Assembly (NCBI GenBank): GCA_031261145.1
Contig: JAISJX010000149.1
Location: 1-6,645, forward strand
DNA: 6,645 nt
Direction of reading: 5' to 3'
Source of the DNA: Tannerella sp.
Lineage (GTDB): Bacteria > Bacteroidota > Bacteroidia > Bacteroidales > Tannerellaceae
A program made the translations under genes and the position numbers. Below the pieces are notes generated by a model. It saw nothing but the letters and a program-made list of their open reading frames with translations, was not told where the DNA came from and made no database searches. Below, piece by piece: positions 1 through 6,253 of the stretch. How positions within the stretch are numbered: position 1 is the stretch's first letter; the number at the start of each line of letters is the position of its first letter.

Positions 1-3
1 GAA

Positions 4-471
4 TTACACCAATTCAAATATCGCCTCTATCTCTACCGGAATATTATCCGGCAGCGAGCCGAAACCTACTGCGCTTCTGGTGCCTACACCTTTATCATCT
101 CCCCAAACGGCGGCAAACAACTCGCTGCATCCGTTGATAATAAAAGGGTGACGCGCAAAATCCGGCGTACAGTTTACCATTCCGAATATCTTAATTACTC
201 TTTTTACTTTGTTCAAGCTACCAAAGTTCGATTTGATAGTCGATAAGATAGCCAACCCTACCTGACGGGCGGCCAGTTTTCCTTCCTCCGGCGTAATATC
301 CTGTCCGATACGTCCTATAATCAAAGACTTATCATCCTGTATAGGGCCGTGTCCCGACAAATATAAATGCTTTCCATCCACCCAATGAGTTTTGTAAAGA
401 CCCAACGGAGTAGGCGCGGGCGGTAAAATCAGCCCTAATTTTTCAAACTGTTCATCTGCATTATACATCAT
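4..471 (-). CDS. RidA/YjgF/YER057c/UK114-family protein (probable enamine/imine deaminase)
   Basis: This 155-residue protein belongs to the RidA (YjgF/UK114) family, whose members hydrolyse reactive enamine/imine intermediates released by PLP-dependent enzymes in the cytosol, usually as trimers. The C-terminal family motif is clear: TRSAVGFGSLP (from residue 131) followed by PVEIEAIFE. It includes an Arg (R132) at the place of the substrate-binding Arg of active RidA enzymes, so deaminase activity is plausible. YLSGHGPI near residue 40 matches the family's N-terminal strand. At about 155 residues it is longer than classic RidA (about 130) and resembles the longer YjgF-like subgroup. The frame is open upstream to 600, but that would overlap the GntP gene; the ATG at 469-471 (or the next one at 466-468) gives the expected N-terminus. 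There is no strong ribosome site. It lies 56 bases after the GntP permease on the same strand, so the two are probably co-transcribed. Family call is strong; the substrate is unknown. Confidence 0.93.
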   Translation of the reverse strand: MMYNADEQFEKLGLILPPAPTPLGLYKTHWVDGKHLYLSGHGPIQDDKSLIIGRIGQDITPEEGKLAARQVGLAILSTIKSNFGSLNKVKRVIKIFGMVNCTPDFARHPFIINGCSELFAAVWGDDKGVGTRSAVGFGSLPDNIPVEIEAIFELV

Positions 472-527
472 TGTAACTTTTTTATGTAGGAATCGTCCTT
501 TCTCTTTTTTATTGACAACCCCTTGGT

Positions 528-1844
528 TTATATAAAAATATCTAATAATAACACGCCAACCAATCCGGTTACGGAAACAATCGTTTCCATCACAGACCAA
601 GACCTGAACGTATCTTTCAGGCTCAGATTAAAGTATTCCTTGAACATCCAGAACCCGGAATCGTTTACATGTGAGAAGAATAGACTTCCCGCGCCCAACG
701 ATAACACCATCAAATTCGGATTGACGCCCGTTTGTGCAATCAAAGGCATAATCACCCCGGCTGCCGTCAGGGCCGAAACCGTCGCCGAACCGATACAGAC
801 CCGGATAATGGCGGTAATCAACCACCCCAGAATAAGCGGGTGCACAGGCAATTGACTAAATATATCCGCCAACTGATTGCTGACGCCACTTTCTTCCATC
901 ACCTGTTTGAAAATACCCGCACCGGCAATGATAAACAGGATCATAGCGATATCTTTCACGGCATCGACATAAATGCCCATCACGTCGCTTATGCTTCTGC
1001 CCTGGCGAATGCCCAGTGTATAAGTCGCATACGTAACCGAAATCAGCATGACGATCGACGGCGCACCCACCAGCGCCAAGACGGAAGACGCTTTTTCTCC
1101 CGGATGGGAAATAAAAGGAATGACCGCTACAATAATCAGCAGAAAGACGGGTAGGGTAGCGGTTATCAGGCTGTTAGCCTTACCGGGCGTTTTGTATTCG
1201 CCGCTGTCCGCTTTCTGTTCAAACAACGTCACCGGGCCGGATTTCACATTTTTCAGTGTCTTGGAAAAGATGGGTCCTGCAAGGATAATGGCCGGAATAG
1301 CAAGACATAAGCCCAATATCAACGTTATCCCGAAATCCGCATTAAAAATGGAAATCAACGCGACAGGCGAAGGGTGCGGCGGCAAAAATCCATGCATGAC
1401 CGACAGAGCCGACAGCATCGGCAAACCGATATATACAGCAGGCAATTTATACTGATTTACAACCGAAAAAATCAACGGCACCAACAGCACAAACCCAATC
1501 TGGTAAAACAGCGGAATCCCCACGATAAAGCCCGTAATCATCAATCCCAACTGAATGTATTTCGTGCCGAACAGGTTCACCATAGCCCCGGCAATAGCTT
1601 TGGCCGCTCCGCTTGCAGCAACTAATTTACCCAGCATGGCGCCTAATGAGATGATTAACAACAGGCTGCCCAATATGCTTCCGATGCCTTCTTCAATCAC
1701 TTTCGGCATTCTATCCAACGGGATACCCAATGCAATCCCGGCGCTGATGGAGACCGCCAGAAATGCCAGGAAAGCATCTACCTTAAAATAGGAGATGAGT
1801 ACTACCAATATGAGTATGCTTACAATAATTATAACAAATGACAT
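528..1844 (-). CDS. GntP-family permease (gluconate/hydroxy-acid/D-serine type H+ symporter)
   Basis: This 438-residue inner-membrane protein is a full-length GntP-family permease. The family imports gluconate and related sugar acids by proton symport, and includes the D-serine transporter DsdX. It is hydrophobic throughout, starting with a membrane segment at about 3-19. Conserved family stretches are present in order: GIPLFYQIGFVLLVPL (109-124), MHGFLPPHPSPVA (150-162), GSATVSALTAAGVIMPL (352-368), and GAGSLFFSHVNDSGFWMFKEYF (384-405). A more polar stretch at about 197-225 separates the two halves. The ATG at 1842-1844 is supported by a GAGGA ribosome site three bases upstream, the best Shine-Dalgarno in the window. 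The RidA gene follows 56 bases downstream, which hints at a substrate whose breakdown yields enamines or imines, such as a D-amino or hydroxy-amino acid, rather than gluconate; that part is inference. No regulator or catabolic enzyme is in view, but the operon may continue past the left edge. Confidence 0.95.
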   Translation of the reverse strand: MSFVIIIVSILILVVLISYFKVDAFLAFLAVSISAGIALGIPLDRMPKVIEEGIGSILGSLLLIISLGAMLGKLVAASGAAKAIAGAMVNLFGTKYIQLGLMITGFIVGIPLFYQIGFVLLVPLIFSVVNQYKLPAVYIGLPMLSALSVMHGFLPPHPSPVALISIFNADFGITLILGLCLAIPAIILAGPIFSKTLKNVKSGPVTLFEQKADSGEYKTPGKANSLITATLPVFLLIIVAVIPFISHPGEKASSVLALVGAPSIVMLISVTYATYTLGIRQGRSISDVMGIYVDAVKDIAMILFIIAGAGIFKQVMEESGVSNQLADIFSQLPVHPLILGWLITAIIRVCIGSATVSALTAAGVIMPLIAQTGVNPNLMVLSLGAGSLFFSHVNDSGFWMFKEYFNLSLKDTFRSWSVMETIVSVTGLVGVLLLDIFI

Positions 1845-1945
1845 TGTTCCTCTTTTTTATGCTTGCAAAGAAAGCATTTTTTTTCGTTATTTCGTTCTAT
1901 TGGGCGGCTCTTTTTTGAAAAGAATATTTTCATTGCCGCTAAATT
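1845..1945 (-). other. Intergenic region between EamA and GntP genes, with hairpin and possible weak promoter
   Basis: This 101-base spacer lies between two genes read in the same direction. It holds a nested inverted repeat: GCGGC (1904-1908) pairs with GCCGC (1935-1939), and inside it TGAAAA (1916-1921) pairs with TTTTCA (1927-1932) around a five-base loop. No U-run follows on the minus strand, so it is not a standard terminator. Nearer GntP there is an 8-base tandem (TTTCGTTA/TTTCGTTC, 1882-1897). On the minus strand TTTCTTTG (1866-1873) matches the Bacteroidota -7 box at 7 of 8 positions, counting the two free ones, but has no TTTG box at the right distance. GntP could thus have its own weak promoter or be read through from EamA. 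Confidence 0.4.
1904..1939. repeat. Nested inverted repeat (possible RNA hairpin) downstream of EamA gene
   Basis: The outer arms are GCGGC (1904-1908) and GCCGC (1935-1939). The inner arms are TGAAAA (1916-1921) and TTTTCA (1927-1932), with loop GAATA. The outer and inner stems are separated by 7 bases on one side and 2 on the other, so the hairpin would carry an internal bulge. It begins 7 bases after the EamA stop codon in the direction of transcription. It could stabilise the 3' end of that transcript or form part of the GntP leader. Confidence 0.45.
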
Positions 1946-2827
1946 CTATGTTTTTAACGTTCCTTTGTCTTTGAACACAATATACATTTGCATGATAACA
2001 GAGATGATAATCAGGCTTAATCCTATGTAAAATGAGGCGTTTAAATCCCTCGCTTCGCCGAAAATAAGCATGGCTAAGAGGATACTGTATATCGGTTCGA
2101 GATTGTAGGAAAGATTTACCGTAAAGGCGGAAATCTTTTTGAGCGCTTGAATCTGGAGGATATACATACAGATTGTACAGAAGAAAGCGAACAGTAGCAG
2201 ATAGATACAGTCTGTTTGGGAGGGAATGATGGTTACGACCGGAAAGAAATGCAGATAGATGGGTATTAGCAGGCTGATAAACAGCAGACCTCCATACATT
2301 TCATAAAGCAACGTCGTACTGGTCGGATGCTTCATACTCACCCGTTTATTGGTAATCGTAAACAGCGCCGCCAGGGCCGAGGAGATGATTCCAAGTCCGA
2401 TACCCAAACGGTAACGCATGTCAAAAGAGAAAATGAAAACCACTCCGAACAACGCTATCAAACTGAATAATATCTCTTTGCGAGAGATGGAACGATGGTT
2501 AATCAGCGGCTCAAAGATAGCCGTAAAGATGCCCACCGACGAATAACAGACCACCCCGATAGACACATTGGACGCCTTGATGCTCCCATAGAAAAACAGC
2601 CAGTGCAGACTTAACAGCGCACCCACGCCGCCAATGCGCAAAAAATCATGCAATGATATTTTGCGAAATTTCTTCCATATCACCAACAAGATGGTGAATA
2701 ACAGTGACGTGATCAGCACTCTGTACCATACCAGCAACCCTTCGTTCAGCGTAATCAGTTTTCCGAATAAGCCCGTACAACCGGCTAACAGAATGGATAG
2801 ATGCAATTTAATAAATGCCTGTTTCAT
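1946..2827 (-). CDS. EamA/DMT-superfamily transporter (10 TM)
   Basis: This 293-residue protein has the size and layout of drug/metabolite transporters with two EamA repeats of about five membrane helices each. Hydrophobic segments run through the chain, for example near 8-26, 33-51, 66-83, 88-106, 118-136, 141-159, 175-194, 206-226, 234-256 and 264-286. The C-terminal EamA signature is visible: NLEPIYSILLAMLIFGE (242-258), with the typical Pro and Glu, then the last helix. A short basic tail (KDKGTLKT) would face the cytoplasm. Family members mostly export amino acids or other metabolites, but the substrate cannot be read from the sequence. The ATG at 2825-2827 has GAAAGG about six bases upstream, a fair ribosome site. 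It is transcribed away from the HAD gene; the GntP gene follows 101 bases downstream on the same strand and may or may not share its transcript. Confidence 0.92.
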   Translation of the reverse strand: MKQAFIKLHLSILLAGCTGLFGKLITLNEGLLVWYRVLITSLLFTILLVIWKKFRKISLHDFLRIGGVGALLSLHWLFFYGSIKASNVSIGVVCYSSVGIFTAIFEPLINHRSISRKEILFSLIALFGVVFIFSFDMRYRLGIGLGIISSALAALFTITNKRVSMKHPTSTTLLYEMYGGLLFISLLIPIYLHFFPVVTIIPSQTDCIYLLLFAFFCTICMYILQIQALKKISAFTVNLSYNLEPIYSILLAMLIFGEARDLNASFYIGLSLIIISVIMQMYIVFKDKGTLKT

Positions 2828-2853
2828 TTTTGCCTTTCAATAAACGGCTGCGA

Positions 2854-2877
2854 AAATACCGCTTTTTTCCGGTATTT
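2854..2877. repeat. Perfect 8-bp inverted repeat in the EamA upstream region
   Basis: AAATACCG (2854-2861) and CGGTATTT (2870-2877) are exact reverse complements around an 8-base loop, CTTTTTTC. The repeat ends 26 bases upstream of the EamA start codon and 22 bases before the -33 box of the HAD promoter. It could be an operator for EamA or a hairpin in its leader RNA. On the minus strand it is not followed by a U-run, so a terminator is unlikely. Confidence 0.5.
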
Positions 2878-2899
2878 ATGCCATAATGGGAAAGTTTAT

Positions 2900-2931
2900 T
2901 TTGCGCCTCCGGCAAAAGTTGATTACCTTTG
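2900..2931 (+). promoter_or_regulatory. Bacteroidota-type promoter for the HAD-ABC-F operon
   Basis: A TTTG -33 box (2900-2903) is followed after 20 bases by TACCTTTG (2924-2931). This matches the Bacteroidota primary sigma -7 consensus TAnnTTTG exactly. The start codon at 2960 lies 28 bases after the -7 box, leaving a short leader. It is the best promoter match in the window and a main reason for placing the sequence in the Bacteroidota. Confidence 0.75.
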
Positions 2932-2959
2932 CCTTTGCATAGTAACAAATTAATAAAAG

Positions 2960-3568
2960 ATGAAAGATATTGTTTTTGATTTTGGCGGTGTGCTGATTGA
3001 CTGGAACCCGCGGTATTTATACCAAAAAGTTTTTGCTTCCACGGACGAGATGGAGGGGTTTCTCGGTCAGATTTGTACGCCGCAGTGGAATGCGCAGTTG
3101 GATACCGGAAGAACGTTTGCGGAATGTGCAGCGCTGTTGAAAAAAGAACATCCGGAGTACAGCGCGCAGATTGAATTCTATTTTAGCCGTTGGGAGGAAA
3201 TGTTAGGCGGCGCGATACAAGGGACGCCAGAGATTTTAACGGATTTGAAAGCAAGAGGATACCGGGTTTTCGGATTGACAAACTGGTCGGCGGAGACTTT
3301 TCCGATTACGTATAAACGTTTTGGATTTTTGCATCTGTTGGACGGAATCGTGGTTTCCGGTGACGAGAAATTGGCTAAACCGGGCGCTGAAATCTTTGAA
3401 GTTCTTTTGAAACGCTTCGGCCTGAACGCTCCGAACTGTGTGTTTATTGACGACTCGGCACAAAATATTTCAACCGCGCGGCAACTTGGGTTTGAGACGA
3501 TTGTGTTTACGGATGCCACACGGTTGGTTAAAGAACTTTCGGCGTTGGGGATTGAGACGCTTTCTTAA
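2960..3568 (+). CDS. HAD-superfamily hydrolase, subfamily IA (YihX/epoxide-hydrolase-N-like)
   Basis: This 202-residue protein is a haloacid dehalogenase-like hydrolase, most likely a phosphatase on a small sugar phosphate or similar metabolite in the cytosol. All four HAD motifs are visible: motif I DFGGVLID with nucleophile D7; motif II LTNWS with T107; motif III KLAKPGAEIF with K140; motif IV FIDDSAQNI with D164 and D165. Residues of about 15-85 form the helical C1 cap of subfamily I. The residue two after the nucleophile, normally Asp in phosphatases, is Gly (G9). The same replacement occurs in YihX, an E. coli glucose-1-phosphate phosphatase, so activity is not excluded. The KPGAEIF and DD..QNI motifs also match that group. 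The start is the ATG 28 bases after a strong -7 box. The ABC-F gene begins 17 bases after its stop, suggesting one transcript. Substrate unknown. Confidence 0.93.
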   Translation: MKDIVFDFGGVLIDWNPRYLYQKVFASTDEMEGFLGQICTPQWNAQLDTGRTFAECAALLKKEHPEYSAQIEFYFSRWEEMLGGAIQGTPEILTDLKARGYRVFGLTNWSAETFPITYKRFGFLHLLDGIVVSGDEKLAKPGAEIFEVLLKRFGLNAPNCVFIDDSAQNISTARQLGFETIVFTDATRLVKELSALGIETLS

Positions 3569-3585
3569 AATAACCGTCGCCGTTG

Positions 3586-5223
3586 ATGGAAACCAGATTA
3601 ATTGCACAGCTAAAAACCGCCGGTTACAAGCACGAAAATGATGAAATCCTGTTTGACGGCATCAATTTCACGGTTAACAAAGGCGATAAAATTGCGTTGA
3701 TTGGCAACAACGGCGCGGGAAAATCGACTTTGCTCAACCTGCTGGCGGGCTTGCTGCCACCTTCGGAGGGAACGGTTTACACCGCTGAAAAGCCTTATTT
3801 CGTGCCCCAGATTTTCGGGCAGTTCAACGACCTTTCCATTGCGCAGGCGTTGCATATTGACGACAAGTTGCGTGCGCTGCACGAAATCCTTGCCGGAAAT
3901 GCCACCGAAACCAATTTTGCGCTGCTGAACGATGACTGGAACATCGAGGAACGCTGCCGCGAAACGTTAGATTACTGGCAATTGGGCAAGTTGGATTTGA
4001 CGCAGAAGACCGGAAGTTTGAGCGGCGGGCAAAAAACGAAGGTTTTCCTGTCGGGCATCGCTATTCACCAATCCGGATTTATTTTGCTGGACGAGCCGAG
4101 CAATCATTTGGATACCGCCGGGCGGCAGTTGCTGTACGATTTTATCCGGTCGTTTGAGGGGGCTTTAGTCGTTGTGAGTCACGACCGGACGCTGCTGAAC
4201 CTGCTCAACGTGATTTGCGAATTAAGCAGGCACGGCATCAAGACATACAGCGGCGATTACGAGTTTTACAGGGGACAAAAACAAATCGAGAGCAACGCCC
4301 TGAACGAAGAGGTACGCAACAGGGAAAAAGCCTTGCGGAAAGCTAAGGAAACAGCGCGTGAAGCAGCCGCCCGAAAACAGAAACAGGAGGCGCGGGGTCA
4401 AAAACAGCAGAAAAAAGAGGGGACGGGAAAAGCGATGAGGGACAAGCTGAAAAACGATGCCGAGAACAGCGCCGCCCGCATAAAAGATGTTCACGCCGAA
4501 AAAACAGGCGCGATTGCGCAGGAATTGAACGAACTGCGAAAAGAATTGCCGGAGGTGGACACGATGAAATTCGGGTTCGACAATTCCGCGCTCCACAAAG
4601 GCAAGATTCTGGTGACCGCCAAAGAAATTAATTTCGGCTACGGCGAGCGATTGCTCTGGAAGGAGGCATTGAATTTTCAAATCGCAAGCGGCGAACGGAT
4701 GGCGCTTTGCGGGTTGAACGGTTCCGGCAAAACGACACTGATAAAAATAGCGCTGGGCGCGTTGCAGCCCACCATCGGAACGCTTGTCAGGGCCGACCAC
4801 CAAACGGTGTATCTCGACCAGGACTATTCCCTGATAAATAACGCGCTGACTGTTTACGAACAGGCGCAGCAATTCAACGTGTCGGCCTTGCAGGAGCACG
4901 AAATTAAAATCCGGCTCAACCGTTTTTTATTCACAAAAGACGACTGGACGAAGTCCTGCCATGCGCTCAGCGGCGGCGAAAAAATGCGCTTGATGCTTTG
5001 CTGCCTGACCATTGGCCGCCAGTCGCCCGACATGCTGATTCTGGATGAACCGACCAATAATCTGGACATCCAAAACATTGAAATTCTGACCGCCGCGATT
5101 AATGAATATCAGGGGACGCTTATCGTTGTGTCGCACGACACGTATTTTTTGAAACAAATACACATCGCGCGTGAAATGGAGTTGATACAGGCAAACATAA
5201 AACAAAATATGCCATCTTATTGA
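3586..5223 (+). CDS. ABC-F family ATPase (ribosome-associated, two ABC domains)
   Basis: This 545-residue soluble protein has two ABC ATPase domains and no membrane segment, the layout of ABC-F proteins, which bind the ribosomal E site. Domain 1 shows Walker A GNNGAGKST (40-48), signature LSGGQ (145-149), Walker B FILLDE with E170, and switch SHD (198-200). Domain 2 shows GLNGSGKTT (376-384), LSGGE (461-465), LILDE with E488, and SHD (516-518). Both catalytic Glu are present. The linker at about 231-325 is highly charged and helical, rich in Lys, Glu, Gln and Ala, as expected for the P-site tRNA-interaction motif. A TTG three bases earlier (3583) is a possible alternative start; the ATG at 3586 is preferred. 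Ribosome site is weak. It follows the HAD gene by 17 bases. It could be a housekeeping translation factor or an antibiotic-resistance ABC-F; motifs alone do not decide. Sampled G+C (53-55%) is higher than in the genes to its right. Confidence 0.93.
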   Translation: METRLIAQLKTAGYKHENDEILFDGINFTVNKGDKIALIGNNGAGKSTLLNLLAGLLPPSEGTVYTAEKPYFVPQIFGQFNDLSIAQALHIDDKLRALHEILAGNATETNFALLNDDWNIEERCRETLDYWQLGKLDLTQKTGSLSGGQKTKVFLSGIAIHQSGFILLDEPSNHLDTAGRQLLYDFIRSFEGALVVVSHDRTLLNLLNVICELSRHGIKTYSGDYEFYRGQKQIESNALNEEVRNREKALRKAKETAREAAARKQKQEARGQKQQKKEGTGKAMRDKLKNDAENSAARIKDVHAEKTGAIAQELNELRKELPEVDTMKFGFDNSALHKGKILVTAKEINFGYGERLLWKEALNFQIASGERMALCGLNGSGKTTLIKIALGALQPTIGTLVRADHQTVYLDQDYSLINNALTVYEQAQQFNVSALQEHEIKIRLNRFLFTKDDWTKSCHALSGGEKMRLMLCCLTIGRQSPDMLILDEPTNNLDIQNIEILTAAINEYQGTLIVVSHDTYFLKQIHIAREMELIQANIKQNMPSY

Positions 5224-5240
5224 GAAAATGAGTATCTTTG
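5208..5240 (+). promoter_or_regulatory. Bacteroidota-type promoter for the WYL regulator
   Basis: TATCTTTG (5233-5240) is an exact TAnnTTTG -7 box. The -33 region is weaker: TATG at 5208-5211 matches TTTG at three of four positions, with a 21-base spacer. The promoter straddles the ABC-F stop codon (5221-5223), so the WYL gene can be transcribed on its own even though only 44 bases separate the two genes. An imperfect inverted repeat, CTTATT (5216-5221) with AATGAG (5227-5232), sits between the two boxes and might serve autoregulation; this is tentative. Confidence 0.62.
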
Positions 5241-5267
5241 TGCGAAAAATAAAATAACAGATAAATT

Positions 5268-6188
5268 ATGTACAACAATCAGAAAATAAGAAATCAGAAA
5301 ATAAAAAGTTTCTCACTGATAATAGAATTATTGCAAAAAAGGGAAAATGTTGATATTCAAATGATTAAAGACCGCTTGTCTGATATTGGTTCTATTGATG
5401 TTTCCGTCCGTACGGTGGAACGCTATATCAGTGAACTGCATAATGATTTTGGCGTAATAACTTGTGACAGAAAGACAAATCTCTATTCTATTGACAAAGA
5501 TAGCGAACCTGAACTAAATCGTCTGTTGCATTTTATCCACTTGTTTAACTCGTCCGACTTGATACTTAATACGCTTAAAAACAAAGATAAAGTATTGTCG
5601 TATCTTTCTTTTGAAACGACCGGCGACTATGCCGGAAGCGCTAATCTGGAACCCATCTATTCCGCTATTGTACAGTCCAGAATCATATCGTTCGACCATG
5701 AAAACTATGAGAAAAACACCCATGCGCAGCGCACCATTAAACCTTATTTGTTAAAGGAATACAACTCCAAATGGTACGTAGTAGGCGTTTTTGCCGATTC
5801 TAACGACGTTCGTATTTTTGGATTGGACCGGATAAGCCATGTCGAGATAAGCAACCAAACGTTTGAAAAAACGGAACAAAAACGGATTTCCAAGTTGTTC
5901 GACCACCTTATCGGACTGGTTTACGATATAGACCACCCTACAACGGTCAAACTTTCGGTCACTCCCGGCCAAGCCAAATATTTTAAGAAAGCGCCGTTAC
6001 ATGCTTCTCAAGAGCTTGAATCGGAAAATGAGAATGAAGTGATTTTTTCCTATTGGCTGATTCCTAACCGCGAATTGCAGCGTTTGATACTGGGCTACGG
6101 TTCGCAAGTAAAAGTTATTCATCCACAAGCATTTGCCCAACAAATCGAAGAGCAAATCAATGAAATGGCGGGATTATATAAAAAATAA
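5268..6188 (+). CDS. HTH-WYL domain transcriptional regulator
   Basis: This 306-residue protein has an N-terminal winged helix-turn-helix and a WYL domain, the build of ligand-responsive DNA-binding regulators such as PafB/C, DriD and the defence-linked BrxR/CapW. The HTH covers about 12-75; SVRTVERYISELHNDFG (46-62) is the recognition-helix region. The WYL core spans about 125-200, with the PYLLKEYNSKWYVVGV strand pair (159-174; W169, Y170, and V171 in place of Leu) and RIFGLDRIS (182-190), whose Arg residues match the family's ligand-contacting positions. Residues of about 225-303 fit the C-terminal WCX extension, ending in GYGSQVKVIHP and a helix. The N-terminus carries a five-residue duplication (NQKIR/NQKIK, residues 4-13). 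It has its own promoter and is followed by an unknown gene with a separate promoter. Its targets cannot be read from the sequence; the neighbouring gene or itself are likely candidates. No Shine-Dalgarno is seen, as is common in this phylum. Confidence 0.92.
   Translation: MYNNQKIRNQKIKSFSLIIELLQKRENVDIQMIKDRLSDIGSIDVSVRTVERYISELHNDFGVITCDRKTNLYSIDKDSEPELNRLLHFIHLFNSSDLILNTLKNKDKVLSYLSFETTGDYAGSANLEPIYSAIVQSRIISFDHENYEKNTHAQRTIKPYLLKEYNSKWYVVGVFADSNDVRIFGLDRISHVEISNQTFEKTEQKRISKLFDHLIGLVYDIDHPTTVKLSVTPGQAKYFKKAPLHASQELESENENEVIFSYWLIPNRELQRLILGYGSQVKVIHPQAFAQQIEEQINEMAGLYKK
5277..5306 (+). repeat. 15-bp tandem duplication inside the WYL gene start
   Basis: Two adjacent 15-base units, AATCAGAAAATAAGA (5277-5291) and AATCAGAAAATAAAA (5292-5306), differ at one base. 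The unit length is a multiple of three, so the frame is kept and the protein gains NQKIR-NQKIK just before the helix-turn-helix. It looks like a recent slippage or duplication event. Confidence 0.7.
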
Positions 6189-6193
6189 TTTTA

Positions 6194-6216
6194 CTTCCGA
6201 CACGTTTTGACGGAAG
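6194..6216. repeat. Inverted repeat between WYL gene and last gene (possible operator or hairpin)
   Basis: CTTCCG (6194-6199) and CGGAAG (6211-6216) are exact reverse complements around an 11-base spacer. On the plus strand no T-run follows, so it is a poor terminator for the WYL gene. On the minus strand it is followed by a T-rich stretch (TAAAATTATTTTT), so it could stop transcription coming from the right. It lies just upstream of the -7 box of the next gene and covers the place of its -33 box, which makes an operator role possible. Confidence 0.5.
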
Positions 6217-6224
6217 CACGGTTG

Positions 6225-6232
6225 TATCTTTG
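6225..6232 (+). promoter_or_regulatory. Bacteroidota -7 promoter element for the last gene
   Basis: TATCTTTG is an exact TAnnTTTG match, 21 bases before the ATG at 6254. A TTTG at 6206-6209 is the only -33-like box, but its 15-base spacer is shorter than the 20 seen for the HAD promoter. The promoter may therefore be weak or need an activator. Confidence 0.55.
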
Positions 6233-6253
6233 CAGGGTAAATAAAAAAAAACA

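Noticed and set aside
521..530. Possible terminator (AACC-CCTT-GGTT) between GntP and RidA genes
   Set aside because: The stem is only 4 bp and no U-run follows on the minus strand, so it is unlikely to end transcription.
472..600. Extended N-terminus for the RidA protein
   Set aside because: The extension would overlap the end of the GntP gene and does not resemble the family; the ATG at 469-471 gives the usual start.
732..1455. Plus-strand frames of 140 and 135 codons over the GntP gene
   Set aside because: They are antisense to conserved GntP motifs and encode low-complexity sequence without any family features.
3178..3519. Minus-strand frame of 113 codons opposite the HAD gene
   Set aside because: It overlaps HAD motifs II-IV on the other strand and has no promoter, ribosome site or domain.
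4222..4899. Long minus-strand frame of 225 codons opposite the ABC-F gene
   Set aside because: It lies wholly antisense to a well-supported ABC-F domain pair, has no recognisable domain, and its composition is what the reverse strand of a G+C-richer gene would give.
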